From NCBI RefSeq assembly GCF_905475465.1, contig NC_062247.1:12028001-12092000 (forward strand): a DNA stretch of 64,000 bases, given 5' to 3'. Positions within the stretch are counted from its first letter, which is position 1; every line of letters starts with the position of its first letter. A model generated the notes under the pieces. The model saw only the letters and a program-made list of their open reading frames with translations. It ran no database searches and had not been told where the DNA came from. The position numbers were made by a program, and so were the translations under genes. Source of the stretch: Pieris napi. Its lineage: Eukaryota > Arthropoda > Insecta > Lepidoptera > Pieridae. Shown here piece by piece: positions 12,151 through 24,719 of the stretch.

Positions 12151-12490
12151 CTTTATATATAAAATTCTCGTGTCACAATGTTCGTTCCCATACTCCTCTG
12201 AAACGGCTCGACTGATTCTTATGAAATTTTTCATACATATTCAGTAAGTCTGAGAATCGTCTACTGTCTATATTTTAAACCCCTAAGTGATAAGGGTGTC
12301 CACCCACACAATTAGTTTTTTTATTTTTTAAGTAATTTTTTGATACATCATACAAAAATACATACAACCCTTAACTGTCACCCATCCACGATCAACCCTT
12401 ATTTTTTATTATAGTCGATAGTTATTTTTATTGAATTAAAAAATCGTTTCTTAGAAATATGGCAAAACGACATTTGCCGGGTCAGCTAGT
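12151..12490 (-). mobile_element. Dispersed repeat starting ACTAGCTGACCCGGCAAA (copy 2)
   Basis: This is the reverse-orientation copy of the family at 2,851 and 42,832. On the plus strand it begins tttatatataaaattctcg, passes actcctctgaaacggctcga and ends gccgggtcagctagt. It is nearly full length relative to the other two and noncoding. Confidence 0.8.
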
Positions 12491-12494
12491 TTAA

Positions 12495-13400
12495 ATGTAA
12501 GAATTATTTTTAAGTGGACCTTAGGAATTAAACAGCAGTACTCAGAATCCTCCGTTACGGTATCTCTAACGGATGATTAATAATCTCTAAAGAATTATTG
12601 ATTGCTCACTAAGGTGTTAACAGTTATTTTTCTTCATAAGCACATCATCAAAGCGCGAATTTATATTTTTATATGTAACCAAATTGGTCATTTATACTAC
12701 TATTAAATGGTATAAATGATTTCCAGCTATGAAATGTAAAATAAAAACAATTGAATGTCACGGCGGGCGGTAATCGACACCTGTGACAATGAATGCCCGC
12801 TGCACTTTCATTATATCGGTTCGATACATATCTCTTTAGTACTTTATTTCCTGAAAAATATTTTGTTGTACATAATTGATGCAATTTACTGCTAGTGGAA
12901 ATTAAGAACGAAACTTCGAAACACTCTTAACTGAAAAATTCAGCCCAGCCAATAAATTCGAATCAAACAAATTGCGAATCAGCATTTTTTAATTACATTA
13001 GAAATGTTCACCAACTAAGGTTGTAAATTAACGATTTAGCAGTTCTCAAAAGTTTTCGTACACTTTTCCCTTGTTCTCGTAACCTCTTAATTGCGACCCC
13101 ATTTTTTACTCGTGCTAAATTTCAGTTTAATCAGTCGGACAGTCGCGAAAATCTTACGACGTAATATAGGATTGTCGGAAAAAAGAATTCACTGTAATAA
13201 CCTTTAAACGGTCCACTCAAAGCGTCTTATTTAAATTGTTCGGGCTTTAAATTGCTGTGAATTCAGTAGACAATTTTTATGAATGCATTTACTATACTTA
13301 TCTTATTTCGTTAAGTACTGTATTTAGGTGTCGAAATGTGAAGGCACAGTTTTGAATCTAATTCAATAACACTTTAATACAAATTATGAAAAATAAAGAA
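12495..13400. other. AT-rich stretch, nothing recognised
   Basis: No gene or repeat was recognised in this stretch. Confidence 0.5.
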
Positions 13401-13403
13401 ATG

Positions 13404-13462
13404 TAAGATCGTAAGATAATTCTTTAAATAAATAATATTTAAAGAATTATCTTACGATCTTA
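13404..13462. repeat. Perfect hairpin, 27-bp stem and 5-base loop
   Basis: Positions 13,404-13,430 (taagatcgtaagataattct...) are the exact reverse complement of 13,436-13,462, separated by aataa. There is no flanking repeat or duplication. Confidence 0.9.
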
Positions 13463-13782
13463 AAATTGTAAATTACGATACAAAATATCTGAGTAATTCT
13501 TCATTTAAAATGACACATATTTACTTATTGATAGATGTAATAACTTACATGTACTGTTCGTATAGACAAGAGTAAATAATGTATTTTTACGTATTTTATT
13601 ACTCTAACGTAACACGGTAATCTCCAAAACAGCTACACTAGTTAGCAATAAAAGGCATTGTTTACATTAAAATGAGGTACAAAAGTCGCGTGAATTTAAA
13701 ATATATTTCAAACATTGCGTTGTTTTTTTTATAATTTTTTTAACCAACCATTTTATTATACACATGTAACGAACATTCCCTC

Positions 13783-14036
13783 CAACCTTTTGAGGTCTGA
13801 GCTTCAGATTTCTGTATCATGTTCATGATCATTTGTAAATCTAATAGGCAAGTAGGTGATCAGCCTCCTGTACCTGACACATGCCGTCAACTTTTTGGGT
13901 CTAAGGTAAGCCTCACGATGTTTTTCTTCACTTCGTTAAATGCACACATAGACAGAAAGTCCAACGGTGCCCAGCCTGGGATCAAACCTACGACCTCTGG
14001 GATGTGAGTCGCACGCTGAAGCCACTAGGCTGCATA
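13783..14036 (-). mobile_element. tRNA-derived SINE
   Basis: A near full-length minus-strand copy. The head region carries the diverged A box (cagcctagtggcttcagcgt) and the ggtcgtaggtttgatccc B-box region. The body includes cttagacccaaaaagttgac and caggaggctgatcacctact, and the tail ends tgaggcttagacctc-like. About 15 bp is missing in the ggtgaagg segment. Confidence 0.85.
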
Positions 14037-14044
14037 TTGTTTCA

Positions 14045-14480
14045 TGTGACTCTTAAACAATGAACTTCGATCAGATATAAATCCACAAAAGTTAACGGAT
14101 AAAACTTTTCGTAGTCTCAATAACGAGCAAACTGCTTGGGGGTGCGGATCCCTTATTTAACTGACAAATACCTACACGTAATTTAGGTGTGGTTTTCACA
14201 TAAAGGCCTTGATGTAGCGAAAACGTTATAAATCTCGGACACGGGAGCGATTTATAAGTAGCTGATTTGTTTAATTCTATTGGGAATAGTTGTAAATAGG
14301 CAGAGTTCTATAATAAATCTACTTGTTTACGATACGGTACTATGTGTCTTGGGTATGATTCAGAGTCGAACCCAAAGGCAAAATAGGACTGTAAAATTTT
14401 CGAAAATATTATTTCAAAAAAATGTTTTATGTTTAGGAGGTGTGTAATTATTAGTAAGGCTACAAAGGGATATAATTACC
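14045..14480. other. AT-rich stretch, nothing recognised
   Basis: No feature was recognised between the two SINE copies. Confidence 0.5.
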
Positions 14481-14481
14481 T

Positions 14482-14803
14482 TCAAAATATTTAACATAAA
14501 ACAGAAATAAATCAGTGACTCAACAAACTTTTTATGTCTGGGCCTCAGATTTCTGTATCTGTATCAAGATAATTTGTCAATCGAATATGCAAGTAGGTGA
14601 TCAGCCTCCTGTGCATGACACACGCCGTCGACTTTTTGGGTCTAAGGCAAGCCGCTTTCTTCGCGATGTTTTCCTTCACCGTTCGAGCGAATGTTAAATG
14701 CGCACACAGAATGAAAGTTCATTGGTGCTGAGCCGGGGTCGAACCTACGACCTCAGAGATGAGTCACAGATTGGTCACTAGGCCAACACTGCTCAAAATA
14801 TTT
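14482..14803 (-). mobile_element. Full-length tRNA-derived SINE with 11-bp target duplication
   Basis: On the minus strand the element starts gcagtgttggcctagtgacc and has the B box in ggtcgtaggttcgacccc. It runs through the full body (caaaaagtcgacggcgtgtg, caggaggctgatcacctact) to a tail ending gtcactgatttatttc. The direct repeat tcaaaatattt at 14,482-14,492 and 14,793-14,803 is the target-site duplication, showing insertion by LINE-type retrotransposition with the A/T-rich tail on the left. Confidence 0.92.
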
Positions 14804-14804
14804 T

Positions 14805-15370
14805 ATAGACAAGTTATATGTCACATTATTACACAAGAGTAGAAATTATCCACGAATGCTATATTTACATACACTTTGTATGTAGTTTATTAAATCTTGT
14901 AACCATATACATATAGTCTACTAAGAGCAGAGTAACCAACTTAGCTGTCAAACATAAAAGTCAATAGCCTGTGTAGGCAAGACCCCAACATTGTCATCGT
15001 TTAAGCCGTACATTAGCGAAACTTGCGCAGTTCCATCCACCACCTGGGACCCAACACTATCCAATATTTTATACTGAATATACTGGGAATACTATAAATT
15101 CTAGATGGCCACGCTTTTCGCAATTCGCTTTTAACTGATTAATGTTTCTTATTTTGTATATATACTTTTTAGAAGTATAACTTGTAATCAAATAATTAAA
15201 TTGTTTATGTATGTGTGTACAACTGTACATTTACTAAATGACGCTGTCACGCAGCGGAAGTTTGATTAATTTTATCATCAAATTTACCTCGCCATATCGC
15301 TATGTAATCTTCAATAACCTTTTAAATTAACTTGTTTATAAACGCGTTATAAGAACATTGTCGTTTATTT
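14805..15370. other. AT-rich stretch, nothing recognised
   Basis: No gene was recognised; a GC-richer patch at 14,965-15,060 has no coding signature. Confidence 0.5.
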
Positions 15371-15373
15371 TAA

Positions 15374-15745
15374 ACTAGCGGACCCGACAGACGTCCTGTC
15401 TTAACTATGAATATTGATTTCAAATTGGTATAATTAACTTAAAAAATATTTCAAATCAGAAACAAAGTGTTTATTATTTTAATGCTTTATGTAACAACAT
15501 TCTATGTTTGTTTTTCTGGCTCATAATTATTTTATATGTATTTTATCAATATAATAACTCTGATCGAAACATTTGTTTTAAACGATATTCATTTTTCTTA
15601 CATCCTCTTTGACGATATTTGCAGCACGCATTCTGTCAATAACATCAAAAAAGTTTGAGGTGGTAAATTTTCTTATTTTCCGCGCAGTTTTTATTTTTTT
15701 CTTTCATAAGAACCTTCTCCTGACAATAACAAACACAACAAAATA
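15374..15745 (+). mobile_element. Repeat starting ACTAGCGGACCCGACAGACGT, 3'-truncated
   Basis: This copy is homologous along its length to 40,791-41,242 (shared blocks ctgtcttaactatgaatatt, acgatatttgcagcacgcat and aaccttctcctgacaa). Here the 3' end, including the gtcgagccgttttc block present at 41.18 kb, is missing after about 15,745. Its start resembles that of the ACTAGCTGACCCGGCAAAC family, suggesting related elements. Confidence 0.8.
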
Positions 15746-15749
15746 AGAA

Positions 15750-16925
15750 TTATATTATAGAAGTGACAAAAATGTAACAAAAGAATTGTTTAATCGTTAC
15801 ATAAATCCTCGAAATTTTGGACGACTTTATCTCAAGCACTTTACATATTTATAGAGTTTAAGAATGTCTGAGAGGATTTCGACATTTCTGAGTATCTCCC
15901 ATTACGGTACAATTATGAAAACAAAACATTTTAACAATTATTGTATTGGTAACCCGACACAAAATGAAACAATGTTTTATACTGAGTTGTTTATTATTTT
16001 TGTTACTATAAACACATTTTAACAACTATTACCACGAGCTAATTAACACTATTAAGAAAATAACATACAAAAATGTATGTGTTATTCAGTGTTCAAAGAA
16101 ATGTTTTATTGAGGTTATAAACTTTTGCTTTGAGTGATAACAATCATTATATATATTATTTTGTTCGCAGACCTTGGTGCCACAGAATTTTCTTTGTACC
16201 TTTTACTTTGCAAGAACGCAGCCATTGTAAATGACGTCATTTGTTTTTGTTTTTGTAGCTTCTAGAATATTCGAAATAGTTATTAACACTCTCGCATTAC
16301 TCACGCTTCATTCTTAAAAACAGCATACATACCTGAAAAGAGACAAGAAATTTAAAGCGTCCAACATTTGAATTATTATTTTGAAAAGTGCCGACAGTTA
16401 CCGCGTCACATATTTGCTTTGTGTGCGGCGAATTTAATAGTAGGATCACGGATTCATTATGTGAGGTCAGCAATATTAATGCTTATTTTATTTTATAAAC
16501 TATTGGGAAAAATTAAATAAATGAAAGTAACATTTGGTAAACCTAAACTAGTAAATTAGTTTGTATCTATTTATTTTAACTTTGTTACAAAAAACAAATA
16601 ACATAAATTATTAGGGATGCAACGAGCGGGCTTATCACTAACAAATGATCTCTTCCTAACTAGCGTTTGTTAAGGAAAAAACTAAATAACAAAGACATAA
16701 GAGTTCAAGAAATGCATAACCAAATCAAAAATAAAATTACAAGTAACACTAAAAATTTATAGAATAACCAAACTTAATCTAAAATAATACAACACATTAT
16801 AAAAAAAGTGAACATCTAATTTACACACGAAACAAAAAACAAAAATAAGAAAATTATTAGGAAAAAGACAATAAGATAATACAAAAAATAAAAAATAATT
16901 AACTAATTGGGACTAAAATAATAGA
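15750..16925. other. AT-rich stretch, nothing recognised
   Basis: There is a long A-rich segment (16,660-16,920) with no ORF or repeat boundary that I can support. Confidence 0.5.
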
Positions 16926-16929
16926 AGTT

Positions 16930-17274
16930 TTGTCAGTTCACTCAACGGATAATAAAAATGGTCCGTTAACTTCGTTAACAAAGCGAAACATATGTGCCCT
17001 TATCAGAAATTTACAAGTTTGGTTAGCAAATATTGTTTGTACCGGTACATCAGCTTTCCAAGAAATGCATCTTTATTTAACAAGAATTAGACTTGCACTT
17101 AAATCTTTCCAACGAACGCATTTTGATAGGTTTTCCTATAAACGGCACCAGACTAAGTACAATGAGAAGGTACTTGTAGGTACAACAAACATACGTATAG
17201 GAGTGAATGAAAGCAAGAAGCGCCGGCGCAGCGTGCATTGCCCTCGCACCTCCCCCCTCCCAGTGCAAGACTGA
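16930..17274 (+). other. Unrecognised 114-codon ORF running into a GC-rich patch
   Basis: The frame is open for 114 codons, starting with a TTG-type start rather than ATG. It ends in a basic, GC-rich tail (SKKRRRSVHCPRTSPLPVQD). No domain, signal peptide or membrane segment is evident. The adjoining 17,215-17,370 segment is the GC-rich part (caccgcc/ccctcccagtg-like runs) and is open on both strands. It could be a decayed element or an untranslated exon. Composition is the main reason to list it; coding status is doubtful. Confidence 0.15.
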
Positions 17275-18065
17275 CGGCATTCCGCTGCGCTTCCTGACCA
17301 AGGCAAGTGCAAACTAGTACGATGCAAGTACCCCCTTGCCCCTCAACTCAATTCCTTCCCGGCTAGCCATCACAAAGGAGTCCTGTTTTATGTGTAGAAA
17401 GTTCGATTTTCGATTCATTTTCTAACTAAACGTACATCGTATGTACGTTGTATGTAGTGGTGATGCTTATTCTTGTATTTTTAATTTTTAATAATTATTG
17501 CCATTCAACAAGCTTAGGAGCTTTATGCAAGCTCATATACAACTCTACAGATAGTAAATTTACATTCAAAATCAAGAACATATAATATGGTTACATATCT
17601 AAGATCTAAAACATATTTCCATGGAATAAACAGCGATTTTTTTCTCGCGTATATTTCAGTTATTCTTAATAGGGTATTGTTAAAGGGAAAGGATCTTTCC
17701 ATTCATATTATTCAATTCGATATTGAATTGATATAGAGCTTTTTAAATAATCAAAATATCATATTAGATCACAGTGAAACAACCTTTAAGCCCGTTATTC
17801 GCTCACAAAGAGCTCTTTGTACACGAAAACATTAACTTATAAGATTCTTGAGCTCTATCTTATTATTTAAAAGCGTTCGCTTGTTACATTATTAAGTATA
17901 CTTCTCATTTTATTTGTGTACATTTACAGTTACTATTATTTTAGTATTTATTTAGTAGCTAAAGAAATCATTTTAATAAGTTATTATTATTATTAAATTC
18001 AGCCATAATTATAAATAACCGTTCCCCATTATATATTTATTTAGTTTATTAAAGTTATCATAAAA

Positions 18066-18278
18066 TAGCAATAATAAATCAATCTCATAGAGACACGCTG
18101 TCGACTTTTTGGGACTAAGGCAAGCCGGTTTCCTCACGATGTTTTCCTTCACCGTTCGAGCTAATGTAAAATGAGAACATAAGAAGAAACTCCATTGGAG
18201 CACAGCCGGGGATCGAAACTACGACATTAGGAATGACGCTGAAGCCACTAGGCCAACACTGCTTTAGCAATAATAAAT
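18066..18278 (-). mobile_element. tRNA-derived SINE, 3'-deleted, with 14-bp target duplication
   Basis: The direct repeat tagcaataataaat at 18,066-18,079 and 18,265-18,278 brackets a minus-strand SINE. Its head reads agcagtgttggcctagtggc and its body includes aaaaagtcgacagcgtgtct. An internal deletion removes the ggcacaggaggctgatcacc segment, leaving only tattgattg-like residue of the 3' part. The perfect duplication suggests a relatively young insertion despite the deletion. Confidence 0.9.
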
Positions 18279-18279
18279 T

Positions 18280-21200
18280 TACGATATTAAATGTATAATA
18301 TCCACACAGCTATTCTTAAAATACACTAGAATTCGCTGCACGGAAATACTTCCGCGTGGCAGCACGAAATAGTATTATAATTCTCCAAACAATACGTTAC
18401 CAAAAACTAATCAACAAACACAATTTCCTCTGTTCTGTAATTATCGTGCCGGATATTCACTACAGCCTAATCCTTAAAAATTTACATCGGTATAAAAAGT
18501 CACAACACAAATTCGAAAACTGAACGAAAATTGAAAATGGTCGAACGTAAAACAAATCCCGATTGAGGTTCCAAAGCCTATTCGTAACTTATTCATATAT
18601 ACATATAATCCGGCAGTGTCGAAGCAAAGCAAAAAGTACCACCCCGTAATAGTCAGTCTACTGAAAAGCGTTTCCACGAGGCTTTTAAGCGCTTATCTTG
18701 GAAAATGATACCCACGACCGGACGCTGAAAGGCTGTGACGGCAATTTGCTTACATTAGGACATACTGGCATCGAATGTGTTAAAAATATAAAAGGTTATC
18801 AAATTTCATATATTTTGACCACGTCTTACCGGAGACGGAAGCCGGAAGCTCTTTTTCATGCCTTAATGATTTGTAAATCTATGTGTATTTTGATAAAAAA
18901 ACTTCACTTTGATCAATTGTATCTTACGAGTTACTTCATTAAACCCAGTTCGCAGCATAAGCTGTTGTTTGTCAATTTAAAACTTAAAGTAATGTTCAAG
19001 AACGCGTCTGATCTAGTACGATTGAGCCAAGAAATTGAGTCGGTTATATGCATTGACCAGGGAGAAATCAAATCCCTTACAAAATTACGATATATCTACA
19101 ATAATATATGACAGTAATCTTACGAGTAAATGTTATTTAAAAAATGCGTAGTAAAAGGTGCGACAGTTGAGTCAAATTTAAACAATGAGGCTTGTACTGG
19201 AGTAACGTATAACACGTATATTTTACTCTATATTGATTTGCGAAACGCAGTCATCTATGAAGTTAAAACAGATTCAGTTACGCCCTGTTTGGAATGTAAC
19301 GCTGTTCAGTTAGTTCAGTGCATCCATACTGAATTGTTTTCAGCAATATAGGCATACAAAGCGTTGAATTCCTTTTTTATTTGAGTGTACATGACTTCAG
19401 TTTGTATTCCGTTAAATGAAATACTTTGGATCTACAATATCATTGAGATTTTTACGTACAATTTACGAATGTTAAAACGCCTTTTATAATAGTGGTGTGT
19501 TTTTTATCTGGACTATTGAACTGACGTAAATAATTAATAAAATAATCAAATGAGTGAAATGTAACTTTTATTTTAAAGATATAATTTTCGTAAAATAAAA
19601 TTACCATTTAGATATTTTTTGCTGGCTCTTAGTAAAGAAGCTGGTGGTCTTAAAGTGTGTCTTTTTCTGCGCACAAAAATGGTGCGTAAAACGTGTGTCC
19701 TTACAGATAATAACCATGGACGAATGATATCTATTAATATGAAATATATTGAAATTTCGTACTGAAATCATATCACGTATAAAACAAAAACCTTTTAAAG
19801 GGAGAACGAGGGAGGTTCAATAAAGCATAACAACAAAAACATATTTTTGATTGAATTTATAAAACCTTTGACAGACTTTTTTAATAAATAAAGTAAACAT
19901 ATAGTGATAAACAAGAATATTAAAGACCAATCGATTTTCATAATGAAATTGGAACCGCGGCTCTTTGTCATTCCAATTATTTAAAGGGAAAGTGTTGATG
20001 TTACGACGAATAACAAGATTAGCACCACGGCTTCCTTGTGCTTTTATTGAATTGCTTCGGGACTCGATAACCTGAGCCGACTCGATAACAAATTTATCGA
20101 ACCTGTAACTTAATCTTTATTTTAAATTATTCAATGTCAAATATTAGACCACAATATGAGAAATGTGGTACAAGTTGAAGGCAATGGAATACAAGTGTAA
20201 AATATAGTATTGTCTTTGATTGACATAACTTTTACACATTTAAATAAAAAACTTTTTTGACCTTTTTATTTAAAAGTGTAAAAGATTCATTTTTTAGATG
20301 GCATTATACCTACTTGTATTATTAATTCTTTACTTCAGTAGATATTGTGGTTAATGCTTTCTAGTTTAATCCGTTACTAATTAATGTTGAACTTATTATT
20401 ATAACCCAATTTTCAGAACTTGCAAAGCTCCTATGGGGTTTCTTATTTAAATCAAATCTTTAATCACTTGTTGGAGGGTATAAAAATATTAAAGATAAAC
20501 CGATTAGCAATGATAGAATATTTCAAATGAAAATCACAGCTGTTATCTAAACTGAAAATTGGAAAGTTTTGTAAATGTTCAATTGCTGTAAATCTGAAAA
20601 CATCTGTGAGCACGGCAATAACAAAGAGTTATTGGAATAAAAATATTTTTTTGTAAGTTAAATGAATTTTTTATTTGAACCATTTATGTGTAACACTAAA
20701 AAAATTGCATTTTTAACAACGAAGATCTTAATTATGTGCCAGTAATTATAACTAGAAATTACGTAGCTAATTTCCGTATATTCAAATAATTTATTTGACA
20801 ATAGGTCAAATCATGTGTTTCTTTATATTGTAATACTAAAGTAAAAAAGATGAAACTTGTTTTTGTTCCTCCCACAAGAGACACTTAATTTGTTCATATT
20901 ATTATTATTAGCACAAATTCTCTTTGACAGAAATGTGATTCTAGTTCGCGTCTTAAAATTACATTTTCGTAACACGATTTAGTTTGAACAAAAAATACAA
21001 CACTGATTTACGCATAACCCTGAGTGCGATGTTCCGACCGTTTGTTTTTCTATGGCTATTTCTGGTCGGTCGGTATTGTTTCTTGAATTATAGCTTAGTA
21101 GAAGGTTACGAAGGAAAGTAATGTGTTTCAAACACAGATCTGGTAACACAATTAATAACGATTGTTACAAATAATGAATGACTTTCATACATTTTATACT

Positions 21201-21395
21201 GTGTGTTTTTTTAAGTTTTCATAAAAGTATCTACAAAAACAAGCACATATTAAAAATAATTTTATTTTATCAAAAACTATCAGCAAGTTGCATAAGTAGT
21301 AGTATGATTAGTCATGTATATGATAAATTTTACCCAAGTTAGAGTTTTTTGAGATTTGAATTGTTGTTTTTTTAGTACAAATTCAAAATACATAA
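18280..21395. other. 3.1 kb with no recognised gene or repeat
   Basis: This is mostly AT-rich noncoding DNA. It contains an unrecognised 137-codon ORF (18,698-19,111), listed separately, and a direct repeat gactcgataac twice near 20,062-20,090. Confidence 0.45.
18698..19111 (+). other. Unrecognised 137-codon ORF, probably fortuitous
   Basis: This is one of the longest ATG or alternative-start frames in the window outside the mariner. The predicted protein starts MENDTHDRTLKGCDGNLLTL (TTG start) and is rich in Lys, Ile and Leu, with no family motif, signal peptide or membrane segment. No splice-site pair flanks it. In DNA this AT-rich a 137-codon frame is unusual but not decisive. I do not assign a function. 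Confidence 0.12.
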
Positions 21396-21399
21396 ATTC

Positions 21400-21500
21400 T
21401 CAATGCATCTAATTTTACATGTACTGCCAGTTCTCAAATCAAGGACGTAGAACGGACGAGAAGAACTGGCAATATACTCTCCGCCAGTCTTTTTTAAAAG
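21400..21500 (-). mobile_element. LINE 3'-end repeat, partial reverse copy
   Basis: The segment gtactgccagttctcaaatc...acgagaagaactggcaata is the reverse complement of the block at 8,739-8,815, with the same ggcggagag head region (tactctccgcc). It is truncated on both sides and also carries the reverse of ctaattttacatgtac. Confidence 0.7.
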
Positions 21501-22094
21501 TTCTTCGTGCATAACCCGGGACGAGTCTCTGGCTGAGGGTATAATTAAATAATATTATAAAATTAAAAGGCTTTTTATTTCTGGCAAAATCAAAGTAAAC
21601 CTCATCCTGTTATAATTTTTTAAAAGCAAATAAATTACACAAATTTCTTACTGATGTTTATCGTTGTTTAAAAATACCATTAAATGGCATACTGAAACAT
21701 AAACCGCTTTTACTTTCAGCTCTCAATGAAGTGAATAACAAACACCTGTATGAAAAATGTTTAACGAATATTTTCATTGCAATTCATAAAGTCAAAAGAA
21801 AACGACAACTTTGATGGTAAAAAGATAAAGAAAAAGTGCGATAAAGTGATTCAATAAGCATCTTTATTTCGCTTGAAATGAGAAAAACTGTGTTCACGTC
21901 GGTATGTCGCGTTGGTATGTATGAAGGCTACGATTGTTTTCACTCGCGCCACTCTATTTCCACTGTAATGTGTTCATTCGTGAAAAACAATTTTCTATTC
22001 CATTGTTGATTAAGAATTTGTTTTGTTATGTCACTACTGGCAATATGTCGATTACAATATTAGATTTTTATGAGAATCTAACGGGTCAGAATTA

Positions 22095-22147
22095 TGATCT
22101 AACGCCGCCCATGGGCACCAGAGATGGCCGGCCGGCCTTTAAACTTG
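22095..22147 (-). mobile_element. Short jockey-like LINE 3' fragment
   Basis: The stretch aacgccgcccatgggcacca followed by gccggcctttaaac matches the minus-oriented LINE tails at 52.3 and 59.5 kb, with an internal deletion. It is about 50 bp long, hence the modest confidence. Confidence 0.5.
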
Positions 22148-22199
22148 TCATACCTACTATTTTCTTTAAAGACCCGTACTAATTTTACTTTTTAATGTA

Positions 22200-23060
22200 C
22201 CGTTGTTATTGTTATTAGGTAGTAAGTTATGCTTAGATTTTAGTTATTAACTGTTAAATAAATTAAATATTTTTTTAAATTTAATTCTTTTATAAACAGT
22301 ACAAGGCAAATGCAGTGGTAAAAGTTGTGTTAATTTCCACTTTGTTTTGTCTCGTGTGTATCAGTGTTAATTTAAGTTAAAAGGTTTCAAATATTTTATA
22401 TTATTATATATTATATTATACAAAGGTATAGAAACTGTATTTTTATACAATTCTGAAGCGTCACATTAATATTATAAATATAAAAAAATCTTAAATTCTA
22501 ATGAGACCATATTCAAAAATGTATCTATGTATCTATGGTCTTATTTCTTAACAAACTAAAGTCGCAAATATTAGATACTAGAATAACTAAGAAAGATTGA
22601 ATTTAAGTTATTTGACACTTATTGTACGTTAGGGAATGAGGTGATGACTGTTTAATTACTATTATAATACCAATTTAGTAATGTAACTACTATATGAACC
22701 ACGATAAAATGTGTGTCGTGGAATTATAAATAACGATTCCAATCGACTTTATCATAAAATACCATTTTATTTTGCATAGAAGTTTTGAGACGTTTAATGA
22801 AAGACCTAAACGTTCTTTGTTGAAATATTCAACGCAAAATTAAAACTCTTTCTAGGTAAGGCGTATAGAATTCTTCCAATATGAGATATTTATTTTGACC
22901 GAAACGTAGAGCGCCGTATTTTCAATAGATTATTAAATTTTATTTCCATATAATGATACTTATTTTGTAAAATTTATATGATTGAAATTTGTAATTTAGT
23001 ATTAAATTAAAATGGCACAATAAATTACGCATGTAAGCAACGCAAGATTCTCATTTGTTA
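22200..23060. other. AT-rich stretch, nothing recognised
   Basis: No feature was recognised in this stretch. Confidence 0.5.
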
Positions 23061-23065
23061 AAAAA

Positions 23066-23500
23066 GTGCTTGCGTACAAAGTACACATGTCAGAAGTAAA
23101 ACTTCTTTGGCAAACTATTTTTTAACTCTTGTTCACATTTATACAAATCTAAAACTTTATGTTTCCGAGACTTAGAGGGAGGGAAAAAGGAGCTATGTTA
23201 GGAATTTAATGAATTTAATTGCCATTAAAAGTGTCAAAATGTAATACACATTATAAATTTATTTTTTTATATTTCTTCGTTACTAAAAACACGTGGCATT
23301 TTAATTTACAATACATCATTTGATATTTTAATAAATTATTTTGCATAAAGTATTTCATAAATTTACCCTTCTCACTCTCTCTCAATCGGTCTCAATCCCT
23401 CTCTCCCTTTTATTCGACAAAAACGCTGCACATCTTCGTGACGTTTTTTTTAAAAATTTTACCCTCATGCGCCTAAAGAAGTTTCACTTCAAAAATATCC
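23066..23500. mobile_element. MITE with 16-bp terminal repeats (copy 2)
   Basis: GAAGTAAAACTTCTTT at 23,093-23,108 pairs with its reverse complement, one mismatch, at 23,475-23,490. Outside the left repeat is gcgtac-aaa-gtacac, the counterpart of the hairpin outside copy 1 at 9.48 kb. The reverse complement of copy 1's right end (tacacgcgttagaagttata...) aligns with this left end over about 40 bp, including cttctttggc. The interior contains a ctctctc-rich run and is noncoding. Confidence 0.7.
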
Positions 23501-23529
23501 TACACGTATACCTAATCCACCTGTACGGC

Positions 23530-24715
23530 TATCGCATTAATATTATAATAACTAATAGCCTAAGATTCGTTGACTTGGGTTTTACTAACTTCCTTAATAA
23601 CTTAAGAAATAGACAAAGATGGTACAACTTAACGTAAGAATAATGTACGTGTTATATCCTAATATTAATGTTTTAACCAGCTTTTATTCAGGAAAATTGC
23701 AGTTAGAGTGATCTTATTAATGAACGTCGGGGCGCCTTTGTCCGGCGCTGGAGCATTTCCTGCACAATCGCCTTGACACCGAGTAATTAGAAAGAAAAAT
23801 TCGTTAGACGCAGCGTATTTTACTTTTACTGTTCGAGTGAATAATGCGGATAATTTTTTAAATGTACCACAAGATATGAATCCATTATGAGCTTTTAAAT
23901 GGATTCGCTTTGCGCTGTTACCTTAAATAGTATCTATATCTAGTTCAATTACGGGCGCAATAAACGATTAAAAACTTAAACGTACTAAATAGTTTAGGAA
24001 AGCGTTTGATGACCAAATATTACTTTCGCATTTTGTAAAGTCAAAATAAGTATTTTTTAAAAATAAAATAAAATTGGAGTTGTAATATTTTTTATAAAAT
24101 GTATGTTCAGTGTAATTGTGATGTATACTACTTTGTAGTAGATTGTAGCTTATAGAAAATGCATCATAATATATGATGTGGTTGTACTTTAAAAAAGAAA
24201 TAAAATAATAAGTACTTTTCTTGTTTTTACACTGGAATGATGAAGTTTTTTTTTTAATTTGACACAGTCCCAGTGACCCAATAGAAGTATATGTATGTTA
24301 AGAAACACCGAATAGATGCGAATTTTTATATTCACAGCTTGAATAATTCAAGATCATCAAGCCGACGTGAAATAAACAATAAACTAGACAAGTAGTTGTT
24401 TTTTTACACGACACACATTACTCTGCGTTCCGGTTGTAAGCTAGCGCGATGACCCTAGCATCGGCGACGACCTAAATTAAAAGCGTTCGCGATTATCTAG
24501 TGTAATTAATAATTTTACAACGAAAATTCTAAAGCCTCGGTATACAAATTAATTCGAAATTAACCTAAATTTAGTTATAAACGAGACAGTAATTTTTATA
24601 AACCAACGCAATACAAATCTAAATTAAACCGAAAACTGTATTTTTAGTAATTTTGGGTGCGACTTAATATGGATTACATTTAATAGTTATAAGAATGTTA
24701 AATCTATTCAAGCCA
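23530..24715. other. AT-rich stretch, nothing recognised
   Basis: No feature was recognised; a short GC-rich patch at 23,722-23,780 has no ORF worth listing. Confidence 0.5.
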
Positions 24716-24719
24716 AGCG

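Noticed and set aside
14482..14803. A genuine tRNA gene in the SINE heads
   Set aside because: A- and B-box-like motifs are present but the acceptor and anticodon arms do not fold as a tRNA, and the sequence continues into a shared SINE body and tail.
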